NCBI RefSeq assembly: GCF_003635165.1 | Contig: NZ_ML058597.1 | Location: 1,226,916 to 1,290,915, forward strand | Direction of reading: 5' to 3' | Length of the DNA stretch: 64,000 bases | Origin: Burkholderia sp. Nafp2/4-1b | Lineage (GTDB): Bacteria; Pseudomonadota; Gammaproteobacteria; Burkholderiales; Burkholderiaceae | In this document: in pieces, positions 43,455-52,605 of the stretch | How the letters are laid out: each line of letters opens with the position of its first letter | Position numbering within the stretch: position 1 is the stretch's first letter | Notes under the pieces: model-generated | The model's database searches: none | The model's input: the letters and a program-made list of their open reading frames with translations, nothing else | Told to the model about the DNA's origin: nothing | Made by a program: the position numbers and the translations under genes

Positions 43455-44402
43455 ATGAGCGCCCTACTCGAACCCGTCGCCCAGCCGGTCGACGTGATCC
43501 CGCTGTCCGCCCACATCGGCGCCGAAATCCGCGGCATCGACCTCAGCCAGCCATTGACCACGCCGCAGATCGCCGCGATTCGCGCCGCGCTGCTGAAATG
43601 GCGCGTGATCTTCTTCCGCGAGCAATTCCTCACGCACGAGCAGCATGTCGCGTTTTCCGCGCAGTTCGGCGAACCGACCGTCGGTCATCCGGTGTTCGGC
43701 CACGTCGACGGACATCCGGCCGTCTATTCGATCGCGAAGCATCGCAAGGCGACGCGTTTCGAAGGCGAGCCGGTGCGCCGGCCGTGGACGGGCTGGCACA
43801 CCGACGTGACGGCCGCCGTCAATCCGCCGTGGGCGTCGATCCTGCGCGGCGTGACGATCCCGCCGTACGGCGGCGACACGCACTGGACCAACCTCGTGCG
43901 GGCGTACGAAACGCTGTCGGCACCGCTGCGCGGCTTCGTCGACGGCTTGCGCGGCATCCATCGCTTCACGCCGCCGGCCGGTGCGCGCGCGACCGGCGCG
44001 TTCGACGCAGCGGTCGAGCGTCGCCCGCTCGTGACCGAGCATCCGCTGGTGCGCGTGCATCCGGAGACCGGCGAACGCGCGCTGTACGTGAGCCCGAGTT
44101 TCCTGAAATCGATCGTCGGATTGACGCCGCGCGAGAGCCAGGCCTTGCTCGAACTGCTGTGGGAACACGTGACGCGACCGGAATTCACGATCCGCTTCAA
44201 GTGGGAACCGCGCAGCATCGCGTTCTGGGACAACCGCGCGACCGCGCATCTCGCGCCCGTCGACATCTTCGATCTCGACTTCGATCGCCAGCTCTACCGC
44301 ACGACGCTCGCGGGCGACGTGCCGGTCGGCCCCGACGGCCGCGCATCGGTCGCGCTCGAAGGCTCGCCGGTCGAAGCGGCGGCCGCCGTCGCACTGAACT
44401 GA
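43455..44402 (+). CDS. TauD-family Fe(II)/2-oxoglutarate dioxygenase 2
   Basis: 315 residues; ribosome site CAGGAG. Iron ligands H115 and D117 in GWHTDVTAA and H265 in ATAHLAPVD. The N-terminal IGAEIRGIDLSQPL and central VHPETGERALYVSP are TauD-family features, shared with dioxygenase 1, so the two are paralogues, but their central regions differ, which suggests separate substrates. Ends 46 bases before a strong hairpin and a convergent gene. Confidence 0.9.
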   Translation: MSALLEPVAQPVDVIPLSAHIGAEIRGIDLSQPLTTPQIAAIRAALLKWRVIFFREQFLTHEQHVAFSAQFGEPTVGHPVFGHVDGHPAVYSIAKHRKATRFEGEPVRRPWTGWHTDVTAAVNPPWASILRGVTIPPYGGDTHWTNLVRAYETLSAPLRGFVDGLRGIHRFTPPAGARATGAFDAAVERRPLVTEHPLVRVHPETGERALYVSPSFLKSIVGLTPRESQALLELLWEHVTRPEFTIRFKWEPRSIAFWDNRATAHLAPVDIFDLDFDRQLYRTTLAGDVPVGPDGRASVALEGSPVEAAAAVALN

Positions 44403-44448
44403 CCGCCGCTTCTTCATCGGTTCTTCACCGCTTCACCGCCACCTCGAC

Positions 44449-44470
44449 AGCCGGCGCACACGCGCCGGCT
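44449..44470. terminator. 9-bp hairpin between convergent genes
   Basis: AGCCGGCGC and GCGCCGGCT pair perfectly around the 4-base loop ACAC, followed on the plus strand by TCCCC. It lies between dioxygenase 2 and the convergent binding-protein gene. Confidence 0.65.
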
Positions 44471-44478
44471 TCCCCGCA

Positions 44479-46140
44479 TCAATCCAGCCACACGCCATCG
44501 AACCGATGGCCGCCGAGCGGCGAGAACGTCAGCCCGTGCACGCGCTTCGACACCGGCAGCGACACGATCGACGTCGCGATCGGCGTGAACGGCACCTGAT
44601 CCTTGAACACCACCTGCGCCTGCTCGTAGAGCGACGTGCGTTTCGCGACGTCGGCATTCGAGCGCGCCGCGCTGACGAGTCGCTCGAAATCCGCGTTGCA
44701 CCACTTCGCGAGGTTGCTGCCGTGCACCGCGTCGCAGCCGAGCAGCGTGCCGAGCCAGTTGTCGGGATCGCCGTTGTCGCCCGACCAGCCGTACAGGATC
44801 GCGTCGTGCTGCCCGTCGTGTTTCGCGCGGCGGTTGTACTCGCCCCACTCGTAGCTGACGATCTTCGCGCGCACGCCGATCTTCGCCCAGTCCTGCTGGA
44901 TCAGTTGCGCCATCAGCTGCGCGTTCGGGTTGTACGGGCGCTGCACCGGCATGGCCCACAGCGTCAGGTCGAAGCCGTTCGGGAATCCCGCTTGCGCGAG
45001 CAGCGCCTTCGCCGCCGCCGGATCGCGCGGCGCATCCTTCAGCCGCGGGTTGTACGACCATTGCGCGGGCGGCATCGGGTTCGTCGCGATCGTCGCATCG
45101 CCGTTGAACACGGTCTTGATGATCGCCTGCTTGTCGATCGCGATGTCGAGCGCGCGCCGCACGTCGACGCGATCGAGCGGCGCATGCTGCGTGTTATACG
45201 CGACGAAGCCGACGTTGAAGCCCGTCCCCGAAAACAGCGTCAGCTTCGGATCGCGCCGCACCGTCTCGAGATCGGCCGGCCGCGGGAACGCCGACACCTG
45301 GCATTCGCCGGCCACCAGCTTCTGCAGTCGCGCGGCCGGGTCGGGCGTGATCGCGAACACGAGCTGCGCGAGCTTCACGTCCTCCGGTTTCCAGTAGTCG
45401 GGATTCGCGTCGTAGCGGATCAGCGCGTCCTTCTGGTACGCGCGCAGCTGGAACGGCCCCGTGCCGACCGGGAACTGGTTGATGTCGGCTTCGCGATGGC
45501 GTGCCGTCAGCTGCGACGCATATTCGGCCGACAGGATCGACGCGAACGCCATCGCGAGATTGCGCACGAACACGACGTCGGGCGTTTTCAGCACGAAGCG
45601 CACGGTGTCGTCGTCGACCTTTTCGATGCGCTCGATGTTGCGATCGAAGCCGAGATCGCTGAAGTACGGGAAGCTGACCGGATAGGCCTTGCGGAACGGG
45701 TCGTCCGGATCGAGCATCCTGTGGAACGTGAACACGACGTCGTCCGCCTGGAACGGCCGCGTCGGCTTGAACCATGCGGTGGTCTGGAACTTCACGCCGC
45801 GCCGCAGGTGGAACGTGTAGACGCGCTGGTCCGGCGACACGTCCCAGCTCGTCGCGAGCGACGGCACGAGATCGAGCGTGCCGCGCTTGAACTGCACGAG
45901 GCCGTTGTAGACCGTGTACGTGCTCGCGTCGAAATCGGTGCTGGTCGTATGCTGGCCCGGATCGAAGCCGGCCGGGCTGCCTTCGGTGCAGTAGACGAGC
46001 GTCTTGCCGGCCGGCGCGGCGAACGCATGCGACACCGCGCCGGCAAGCAGCAGCGACGCGGCGAGGCCGCGCAACGCGACGACGGCGACCGACGTGCGCC
46101 GCGCACGATGCGCGGCGGATGAAATCGAGGAAATCTTCAT
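44479..46140 (-). CDS. dipeptide/oligopeptide-type ABC substrate-binding protein
   Basis: 553 residues with a signal peptide ending near SHAFAAPAG. Family 5 extracellular solute-binding protein (DppA/OppA group): GKTLVYCTEGSPAGFDP, the RVYTFHLRRGVKFQ strand and DALIRYDANPDYWKPEDVKL. Closest in style to DppA. No cognate permease or ATPase genes nearby, so it is an orphan that may feed a shared Dpp system. Sits within the organosulfur block, so a sulfur-containing peptide or glutathione-like ligand is possible but only inference. Confidence 0.9.
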   Translation of the reverse strand: MKISSISSAAHRARRTSVAVVALRGLAASLLLAGAVSHAFAAPAGKTLVYCTEGSPAGFDPGQHTTSTDFDASTYTVYNGLVQFKRGTLDLVPSLATSWDVSPDQRVYTFHLRRGVKFQTTAWFKPTRPFQADDVVFTFHRMLDPDDPFRKAYPVSFPYFSDLGFDRNIERIEKVDDDTVRFVLKTPDVVFVRNLAMAFASILSAEYASQLTARHREADINQFPVGTGPFQLRAYQKDALIRYDANPDYWKPEDVKLAQLVFAITPDPAARLQKLVAGECQVSAFPRPADLETVRRDPKLTLFSGTGFNVGFVAYNTQHAPLDRVDVRRALDIAIDKQAIIKTVFNGDATIATNPMPPAQWSYNPRLKDAPRDPAAAKALLAQAGFPNGFDLTLWAMPVQRPYNPNAQLMAQLIQQDWAKIGVRAKIVSYEWGEYNRRAKHDGQHDAILYGWSGDNGDPDNWLGTLLGCDAVHGSNLAKWCNADFERLVSAARSNADVAKRTSLYEQAQVVFKDQVPFTPIATSIVSLPVSKRVHGLTFSPLGGHRFDGVWLD

Positions 46141-46517
46141 GGTGGCGATCGAGGAAGAGTTGTCATGCGGATGACGACCGCCGATCTTCGCGCGCCGCCC
46201 GCCGATCGCTTACCAATTAATTTCGCGTTGCTTATCGCGACAGATGCATCCCGCTGCCGCTGCATGAAAATGTCCACGCGAGCGACGGCGACATGCCGAT
46301 GCACACCGCTGCGACGCCGCTCCCCGCTCCACGCATCACGCAGCAACGCCGATCGCGCGCGGTTGCTCGGCCCTTTCCGGCCCTCTGCAACTTCTGCGGA
46401 ATTGGCGCATCGTATCGGTTGGCCAACGCCGGCACCGGCGCGCGGGAATTCGCCCGGCACGCCCGATCCGGCACGGTGCGCCCGGCGGGCGCGCTATCCC
46501 GTCCTGGAGGACCCACG
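46141..46517. other. divergent promoter region
   Basis: 377 bases between the leftward binding-protein gene and the rightward DUF427 gene. An AT-rich patch (CCAATTAATTTCG, about 46213-46225) is the likeliest place for the leftward promoter. GGAGG precedes the DUF427 start. No gene seen. Confidence 0.45.
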
Positions 46518-46925
46518 ATGTCGATCAACCCCGATACGCCCTCTCGTCCCGTGAAGTCGCCGGGCCCCGACCACCCGATCCTGATCGAGCCGCATTCGTC
46601 GCGCGTCGTCGTGAAGGTGGCCGGCAAGACCGTCGCCGATACGCGCCATGCGCTGGTGCTGCGCGAGGCCAGCTATCCGGCCGTGCTGTACATTCCGCGC
46701 GAGGACGCCGACATGTCGCTGCTCGAACGCACCGACCATGCGACGTACTGCCCGTACAAGGGCGATTGCGCGTACTACTCGATTCCTGCCGGCGGCCAAC
46801 GCGCGACCAACGCGGTGTGGACGTACGAGCATCCGAACCCGGCCGTCGAATCGATTCGCGGGCACCTCGCGTTCTATCCGGACCGCGTCGATTCGATCGA
46901 CGAAAGCGTGCTCGTCACCGAGTGA
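46518..46925 (+). CDS. DUF427 domain protein
   Basis: 135 residues, start after TGGAGGACCCACG. DUF427 features: HSSRVVVKVAGKTVADTRHAL, VLYIPREDADMSLLERT and the TYCPYKGDCAYYSI motif with two cysteines. Beta-barrel fold by family knowledge; function unknown. Cytosolic. Not obviously linked to the sulfonate genes on either side. Confidence 0.9.
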   Translation: MSINPDTPSRPVKSPGPDHPILIEPHSSRVVVKVAGKTVADTRHALVLREASYPAVLYIPREDADMSLLERTDHATYCPYKGDCAYYSIPAGGQRATNAVWTYEHPNPAVESIRGHLAFYPDRVDSIDESVLVTE

Positions 46926-47136
46926 GCACGGCGGCGTTCTGCCCCGTCACGGTGCCAGTATCGTCCGGCCGCTGATTTGCATATGCGGATTCATTGGTTG
47001 GCCGGCGGCCCGCGCGGCCGTATCGTCTCGAATCCGGCGCGGGCCGGCCGCGCGCATCGCCCGCACCCGGTTCCGTCCTGCGCCGATCGCGCCGCCAGCC
47101 CCGCGCGACCCGTGAACCCGCCAGCAGGACGCTCCG

Positions 47137-48129
47137 ATGAACGACACACCGCACGCAGACCTTGAAACGATCCCGGCGAACCCGCGCCGCCGCCAGTGGC
47201 TGCACGGCGCGGCCGCCGGCCTGGCCGGGCTCGCGCTCGGCCCGCTCGCGGGGCTGCCCGCGCTGGCCCAGGGCAGCGACAAGCTGCTGCGCATCGGTTT
47301 CCAGAAATACGGCAACTTCGTCGTGCTCAAGGCGCGCGGCACGCTCGAGAAGCGGCTCGCGAGCCAGGGCGTGACGGTGCAATGGCTCGAATTCCCGGCC
47401 GGCCCGCAATTGCTCGAAGGGCTGAACGCCGGCGCGATCGATGTCGGCACGGTCGGCGAGACGCCGCCGATCTTCGCGCAAGCGGCCGGCGTCGAGTTCG
47501 TCTACATCGGCAACGAACCGCCGGCGCCGCACGGCGAGGCGATCGTGGTGCTGCCCGATTCGCCGGTCCGCAACGTCGCGCAGCTGCGCGGCAAGAAGGT
47601 CGCGTTCAACAAGGGTTCGAACGTCCACTACCTGCTCGTAAAGGCGCTCGAACACGCGGGCCTCACGTATGCCGACATCCAGCCGATCTACCTGACGCCT
47701 GCCGACGCGCGCGCGGCGTTCGTGCAGCGCAGCGTCGACGCGTGGGTGATCTGGGATCCGTATCTGGCCGCGGCGGAACGACAGCTCGGCGCGCGCGTGA
47801 TCGCGAACGGCGACGGGCTCGTGCGCAACACGCAGTATTACCTCGCCGCGCGCAAGTATGCGGCCGCGCAGCCGCAGGTGCTGCGCGCGCTGCTCGAGGA
47901 AGTCGATGCGGTCGATCGCTGGGGACGCGATCATGTTCCTGAAGTGGCCGCGCAATTGTCGCCGCTCGTCGGTCTCGACGCGCCGACACTCGAAATCGCG
48001 CTCAAACGCGCCGGCTACGGCGTGCAGCCGATCACCGACGCGACGCTCTCGTATCAGCAGAACATCGCCGATGCATTCAGCACGCTGAAACTGATTCCCG
48101 GCAAGGTGACGGTCGCCAACGCGCGCTGA
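47137..48129 (+). CDS. ssuA: SsuA-like sulfonate-binding protein
   Basis: 330 residues. N-terminus NPRRRQWLHGAAAGLAGLAL has a Tat-like Arg pair before a hydrophobic stretch ending ALAQG. Mature part: LRIGFQKYGNFVVLKARGTLE, GAIDVGTVGETPPIFAQAAG, VAFNKGSNVHYLLVKALE, AWVIWDPYLAAAERQLGARV, a good match to aliphatic sulfonate-binding SsuA. No ssu permease or ATPase follows; the gene after it is convergent. It may hand ligand to the two-permease system upstream or to a Ssu system elsewhere. Confidence 0.9.
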   Translation: MNDTPHADLETIPANPRRRQWLHGAAAGLAGLALGPLAGLPALAQGSDKLLRIGFQKYGNFVVLKARGTLEKRLASQGVTVQWLEFPAGPQLLEGLNAGAIDVGTVGETPPIFAQAAGVEFVYIGNEPPAPHGEAIVVLPDSPVRNVAQLRGKKVAFNKGSNVHYLLVKALEHAGLTYADIQPIYLTPADARAAFVQRSVDAWVIWDPYLAAAERQLGARVIANGDGLVRNTQYYLAARKYAAAQPQVLRALLEEVDAVDRWGRDHVPEVAAQLSPLVGLDAPTLEIALKRAGYGVQPITDATLSYQQNIADAFSTLKLIPGKVTVANAR

Positions 48130-48165
48130 TGCCGTCGTTGCCCGCCATGCGTGACGACGAACGCG

Positions 48166-48768
48166 TTACGGCGCGCCTGTCGCCCCTGTCGCATCTGTCG
48201 CGCCGACCCGCCGCCATTCGTCGTAATCGGTGACGAGACCCGCATCGTCGATCGCGATATCCGCTGCATACGTGCCGCTCTCGTAGCGGTACACGTGCTC
48301 CGCCGTGCGCGTATAGCGCTGTTCGCCACGCACGATCTCGAACGCCGGAAAGCGCAGCCATGCGGTGTGGATGACGGCCGACGCGCCGACTTCCAGCCCC
48401 AACCGCCGGATCGGCAGCGTATTGGTCGACGGACTGAAGCCGAGATCGATGTCGGTCGCACCGGCGAGTGCCGGCGCGTCGACGCCATCGACCGTCCAGC
48501 GTCCCGCGACGCATTCGATCCCGTGTGACTGCAAGGGTGCCGCGCCGAGCGAGTACGTCACGCGGACCGAGCGCGTCAGCCAGTCGGCGCCGCACACGAT
48601 CGCGTAGTCGATGCGAAACGGCGTGCCGTCGATCGCGCCCGCGACCGAGCCCGACAGATCGACACCGGCATCCGTCTCGACCAGGCGGCACCATTCCGCC
48701 GCCTGCCACGTCTGCGCGACTTGCCATGCGACGCATCGCGTGCGCGCCGCTTCGTTCCGTTGCGTCAT
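48166..48768 (-). CDS. putative glycolipid-binding domain protein
   Basis: 200 residues from ATG 48768 with CAGGAGACGAC upstream; a longer frame to 48909 lacks support. The repeated beta pattern and segments TPFRIDYAIVCGADWLTRSV, WTVDGVDAPALAGATDIDLGFSPSTNTLPIRR and YESGTYAADIAIDDAGLVTDY fit the family annotated as putative glycolipid-binding (once DUF1089). No signal peptide. Real ligand unknown. Confidence 0.8.
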   Translation of the reverse strand: MTQRNEAARTRCVAWQVAQTWQAAEWCRLVETDAGVDLSGSVAGAIDGTPFRIDYAIVCGADWLTRSVRVTYSLGAAPLQSHGIECVAGRWTVDGVDAPALAGATDIDLGFSPSTNTLPIRRLGLEVGASAVIHTAWLRFPAFEIVRGEQRYTRTAEHVYRYESGTYAADIAIDDAGLVTDYDEWRRVGATDATGATGAP

Positions 48769-48942
48769 GTCGTCTCCTGTCGATCGATGCGCGTCGAATG
48801 TTGGCCGCTTCGTCCGCTTCGCCTGCTCCCGATCGCTGCCATGCCGACAGCAAACTCGAATCGACCTGCCAGGATCGCGATCCGAAATGGCAACGGCCGG
48901 CGGCACCATACCGCCGACCGTCGCACCGTCACGCGCGCCGCA

Positions 48943-50100
48943 TCACCACGCGTGCCGATAGATCGCCAGCGCGTCGGCTTCCGTCACCTCGCGCGGATTG
49001 TTCACGAGCAGTCGCGTTTGCAGCATCGCATCCGACGCCATCCTCGGCAGGTCGCCCTCGCCGATGCCGACTTCGCGCAGCGTGCGCGGAATGCCCGTCG
49101 CGACGATCAGGCGATCGACCTCGTCGATCAGCGCCTGCGTGCGCGCGTCGTCGCTGCCCGTCGCCGTCGGCGCGACGATCGCCGCAAGCTCCGCATACAG
49201 CGGCGCGGCGGCCGGCGCGTTGAAGCGCAACACGTGCGGCAGCACGAGCGCGTTCGACAATCCGTGCGGCACATGAAAAATCCCGCCGACCGGATAGGCC
49301 AACGCATGCACGGCCGCGACCGGCGCGTTCGCGAACGCCTGCCCGGCGAACATCGCGCCGACCAGCATCGCTTCGCGCGCGTGGCGATCGTTGCCGTCGT
49401 CGCAGGCCTTCAGCAGGTTGCGCGACAGCAGCGTCAACGCTTGGACGGCCAGCATGTCGGACACCGGATTCTTCAGTCGCGACGACGTATAGGCCTCGAT
49501 CGCATGGACCATCGCATCGATGCCCGTCGCGGCCGTTGCCGCGCGCGGCAGCCCGAGCGTCAGCTCGGCGTCGAGGATCGCGACGTCCGCGAACAGGTGC
49601 GGCGACACCACGCCCATCTTGCGCGCCTCGCCCACCGTGACGATCGACACGGCCGTCACTTCGGAGCCGGTGCCTGCGGTGGTCGGCATCTGCACGAGCG
49701 GCAGCCGCGATGTCGTCACCTTGTCGACGCCGTACATGTCGCCCAGCGGCTGCCGCCCCGGTGCGAGCACCGCGATCAGCTTCGCGACGTCCATCGACGA
49801 CCCGCCGCCGAGACCGAGTATCAGCTCGGCATCGGCCGCCACTGCCCGCGCGGTTGCATCGAGCACGACGTGTTCGGGCGGATCGGCGATCACGTCGTCG
49901 ATCACGGTCACCTGCCAGCCGTGCGCGGCGAGGCTCTCGAGCGCAGGTGCGAGCACGCCGCTGCGATGCAGGAACGCGTCGGTGACGACGCACAGCCGCG
50001 CCAGCGCCGGAAAGCGTTCGCGCAGCAGCGCGCCGAGCCGGCGCGCGGCGCCGTATTCGACGATCTGCGTCGGAACGGTGCGGAATTGAAACGGGCTCAT
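48943..50100 (-). CDS. iron-containing alcohol dehydrogenase
   Basis: 385 residues. N-terminal Rossmann-like half with LGLGGGSSMDVAKLIAVL near residue 95 and MPTTAGTGSEVTAVSIVT; the metal site is made by D/H residues in TGIDAMVHAIEAY and HALAYPVGGIFHVPHGLSNALVLP. Matches group III Fe-dependent ADHs (NAD(P)-dependent alcohol or aldehyde interconversion, including some maleylacetate reductases). Its start overlaps the stop of the ABM monooxygenase gene (ATGA), so the two are one transcript. Substrate not known. Confidence 0.9.
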   Translation of the reverse strand: MSPFQFRTVPTQIVEYGAARRLGALLRERFPALARLCVVTDAFLHRSGVLAPALESLAAHGWQVTVIDDVIADPPEHVVLDATARAVAADAELILGLGGGSSMDVAKLIAVLAPGRQPLGDMYGVDKVTTSRLPLVQMPTTAGTGSEVTAVSIVTVGEARKMGVVSPHLFADVAILDAELTLGLPRAATAATGIDAMVHAIEAYTSSRLKNPVSDMLAVQALTLLSRNLLKACDDGNDRHAREAMLVGAMFAGQAFANAPVAAVHALAYPVGGIFHVPHGLSNALVLPHVLRFNAPAAAPLYAELAAIVAPTATGSDDARTQALIDEVDRLIVATGIPRTLREVGIGEGDLPRMASDAMLQTRLLVNNPREVTEADALAIYRHAW

Positions 50101-50432
50101 CGGCTGCCTCCCGGTGGCGTCGCCGTGCCGGTGTCCGGCTGCACCATGTAGCGGGTCACGTCGCGGCGATCGAGCAACGGAATGATCGCGCCGACACCGA
50201 TCCGCTGGAAATGCGGCGTTTCCCGATGCACGTCGAGGCCATCGGCTTCACGGTAACGCTCGAGGATCACGATGTGGTCAGGGTCGACCGGCGACCGGAA
50301 GTACGCGTAGTCGAGGTTCTGCGGCTCGGCACGCGTGAGCGGCGCGAGTTCGGCCAGCAGCTCGATCACGCGATCGCCGTTGCCGGGTTTCGCGAAGAAA
50401 TGCGCGATGACCTGCAGGTAAGGTTCGTTCAT
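50097..50432 (-). CDS. antibiotic biosynthesis monooxygenase (ABM) domain protein
   Basis: 111 residues starting MNEPYLQVIAHFFAKPGNGDRVIELL. ABM ferredoxin-like fold; HIVILERYREADGLDVHRETPHFQRI is the conserved core. Similar to YgiN quinol monooxygenases. Cytosolic, acts as dimer by family knowledge. Overlaps the Fe-ADH gene by 4 bases, which suggests the two act on one substrate, perhaps a quinol or aldehyde. GGAG ribosome site. Confidence 0.85.
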   Translation of the reverse strand: MNEPYLQVIAHFFAKPGNGDRVIELLAELAPLTRAEPQNLDYAYFRSPVDPDHIVILERYREADGLDVHRETPHFQRIGVGAIIPLLDRRDVTRYMVQPDTGTATPPGGSR

Positions 50433-50597
50433 GCTGCGCTCCGTATTCGCCAGCGGCCCGTCACGACGGGTCGTCATTCACCATGCGCGGTCGCGCGTCG
50501 CTCCCGCTCGCCGAACGTGGCGATCGGCTGCCCGACACGGGGCCGACGCCTCGACGTCGCATTGTATTGAATCGGCGCCGCGGGCGCAGCGCGCCCG

Positions 50598-51314
50598 TTA
50601 CCACGGCACCGTACGCCCCTGGTAATCGAGGTACTCCAGCCCCGCGCGCCGCTGCTTCCCGATCAACACATCGACGAGGCTCGGCACGCTTTCGTCGATC
50701 GTCAACCGCGCATCCGGGCCGCCGAGTGCCGTGCGGACCCAGCCCGGCGCCATCAGCACCAGCGCGCGCGGCGTCGCGGCCTGCCGCGCCGCGAAACTGC
50801 GCATGAACTGGTTCAGCGCGGCCTTGCTGCCGCGATAGACCTCGCGCATGCCGTTTACGTTGTTCGCGACACTGCCCTGACCCGACGACATCGCGCCGAT
50901 CAGGCCGTCCGCCGTCACGAGGTCCTGCAACGCTTCGATCACGCGCATCGGCGCCAGTGCATTCGTGATCATTACGCGCACGAACTCGTCGGTCGCGACT
51001 TCGCCGATCGTCTCGTTCGGATCGTTGGTCGTGCCGGCATTCACGAACAGCATGTCGAAACGCCGGCCCGACAGACGCGCGCGCAGCGCAGCCAGCTGCT
51101 CCGGCTCGCAAATGTCGAGCGTGTCGATCTCGAGCCGTCCGGCAAAACGCTCGGCCAGTTCGTGCAACTGCGTGCGTCCCGATCCCGCGCGAACCGTGCC
51201 GGTCACGTGCCAGCCCCGGTTCAGGAATTGCTCCGCCATCGCGAGCCCGAGGCCGCGCGAGGCCGCGACGAGCAGGATCGAGGGTGCCGTGGAGTTCGAT
51301 TCAGTCGATTGCAT
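50598..51314 (-). CDS. short-chain dehydrogenase/reductase
   Basis: 238 residues from ATG 51314, chosen because AGGTGG lies 5 bases upstream (a GTG at 51323 is the alternative). NAD(P)-binding motif AASRGLG at 17-23, NAG motif FVNAGTT, Ser in GAMSSGQGS, catalytic YRGSK. The motif AASRGLG lacks the first Gly of the usual TGxxxGxG, seen in some SDR groups. Divergent from the LysR gene at 51430, its probable regulator. Confidence 0.88.
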   Translation of the reverse strand: MQSTESNSTAPSILLVAASRGLGLAMAEQFLNRGWHVTGTVRAGSGRTQLHELAERFAGRLEIDTLDICEPEQLAALRARLSGRRFDMLFVNAGTTNDPNETIGEVATDEFVRVMITNALAPMRVIEALQDLVTADGLIGAMSSGQGSVANNVNGMREVYRGSKAALNQFMRSFAARQAATPRALVLMAPGWVRTALGGPDARLTIDESVPSLVDVLIGKQRRAGLEYLDYQGRTVPW

Positions 51315-51429
51315 GGGTGCCACCTTGGTCGAGGTCCGTCATCCGGCCACTATAGGCGCGCCCCTTTCCATGCACCAGACGCACCACACTCAATCGATAG
51401 TTGCATCAAACGCCTTGTGATAACGCGCG

Positions 51430-52428
51430 ATGTCGTATGCTGTCCGGATGGAAGACATCGACCTGAATCTCGTCACCGCGCTCGACGTGCTGCTGACCGA
51501 AGGCAGCGTGACCGGTGCCGCGCGCCGGCTCGGGCTGAGCACATCCGCGATGAGCCGCACGCTCACGCGGCTGCGCACGGCCACCGGCGATCAACTGCTC
51601 GTGCGCGCCGGACGCAAGCTCGTGCCCACGCCGCACGCGACGGCATTGCGCGATCGCGTGCATGCCGTCGCGAGCGATGCGCGTGCCGTGCTCCGGCCGG
51701 TGACGGCCGACCTCGACATGGCGACGCTCGCGTCCACGTTCACGATCCGCGCGGCGGCCTCGTTCATGGACATGCTCGCCGGCCCGGTGGTCGCCGCGAT
51801 CGGCGACATCGCGCCCGGCGTGCGCGTGAGGTTCGTCCCGAAACTCGACCGCGATGCCGCGCCATTGCGCGACGGCACGGTCGACCTCGAAATCGGCAAG
51901 CGCGGCGACGATGCGCCCGAGCTGCACACACGCGAGCTTTTTCACGACGTCCATGTCGCGGTGGCGCGCGCCGGGCATCCGCTGTTCGCGGCGGCGCGAA
52001 TCACGCCGGCGCGCTACGCGGCCTGCCGTCACGTGATTGCCGCCCAGCTCGGCGATTTCGGCGGCCCGGCGGGCGATCCGGATGATTCGCCGGTGCCTGC
52101 CCATATCGTGCACGTCGTCGTGCCCGGCTATCCCGATGCGATGCGAGTCGCGGCCGGCACCGACCTGATTGCGCTCGTGCCGCGCTCGAGCCTCGGCAAT
52201 GCATTCACGCCTGGCCTCCTGGACGCATTGGGGCTGCGCAGCTTCACGCTACCGGTCCGGCTGCCGGAGATCCTGATCTCCGCGCTGTGGCATCCGCGCA
52301 TGCATGGCGACCCTGCACATCGTCGGCTGCGCGATGCAGTCATCGACGTTTGCAAGCGCGCGTATCCGGAAACCCGTGCGCCACGCGCGCCGGCCGCCCG
52401 CGGCACGAAACCGCGCACCGCCGGCTGA
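51430..52428 (+). CDS. LysR-family transcriptional regulator
   Basis: 332 residues. MEDIDLNLVTALDVLLTEGSV then helix-turn-helix TGAARRLGLSTSAMSRTLTRLR; effector domain with TFTIRAAASFMDMLAGPVVAA. Two ATGs (51430, 51448) are possible; the second gives the usual LysR N-terminus MEDIDLN. The C-terminal 20 residues are Pro/Arg/Ala-rich. The 115-base space to the divergent SDR gene holds a partly symmetric AT-rich site around CAATCGATAGTTGCATC (51393-51409), a possible operator. Confidence 0.9.
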   Translation: MSYAVRMEDIDLNLVTALDVLLTEGSVTGAARRLGLSTSAMSRTLTRLRTATGDQLLVRAGRKLVPTPHATALRDRVHAVASDARAVLRPVTADLDMATLASTFTIRAAASFMDMLAGPVVAAIGDIAPGVRVRFVPKLDRDAAPLRDGTVDLEIGKRGDDAPELHTRELFHDVHVAVARAGHPLFAAARITPARYAACRHVIAAQLGDFGGPAGDPDDSPVPAHIVHVVVPGYPDAMRVAAGTDLIALVPRSSLGNAFTPGLLDALGLRSFTLPVRLPEILISALWHPRMHGDPAHRRLRDAVIDVCKRAYPETRAPRAPAARGTKPRTAG

Positions 52429-52605
52429 AGCGGCAGCGACCACCGACGCAGGACGGCTCGAACAGGCGACCGGCCGTGCGTTCGGCGGCCCCGATCCGGC
52501 ACCGCTTTCCGAATTCCGGCTATCGCGGCGCGCGCCGACGGCGACGCCGGCCGCATATCGTTCGGCTAAAATGCCGCACTTTCCACCCTGTCCGGCCCGC
52601 TCGCC

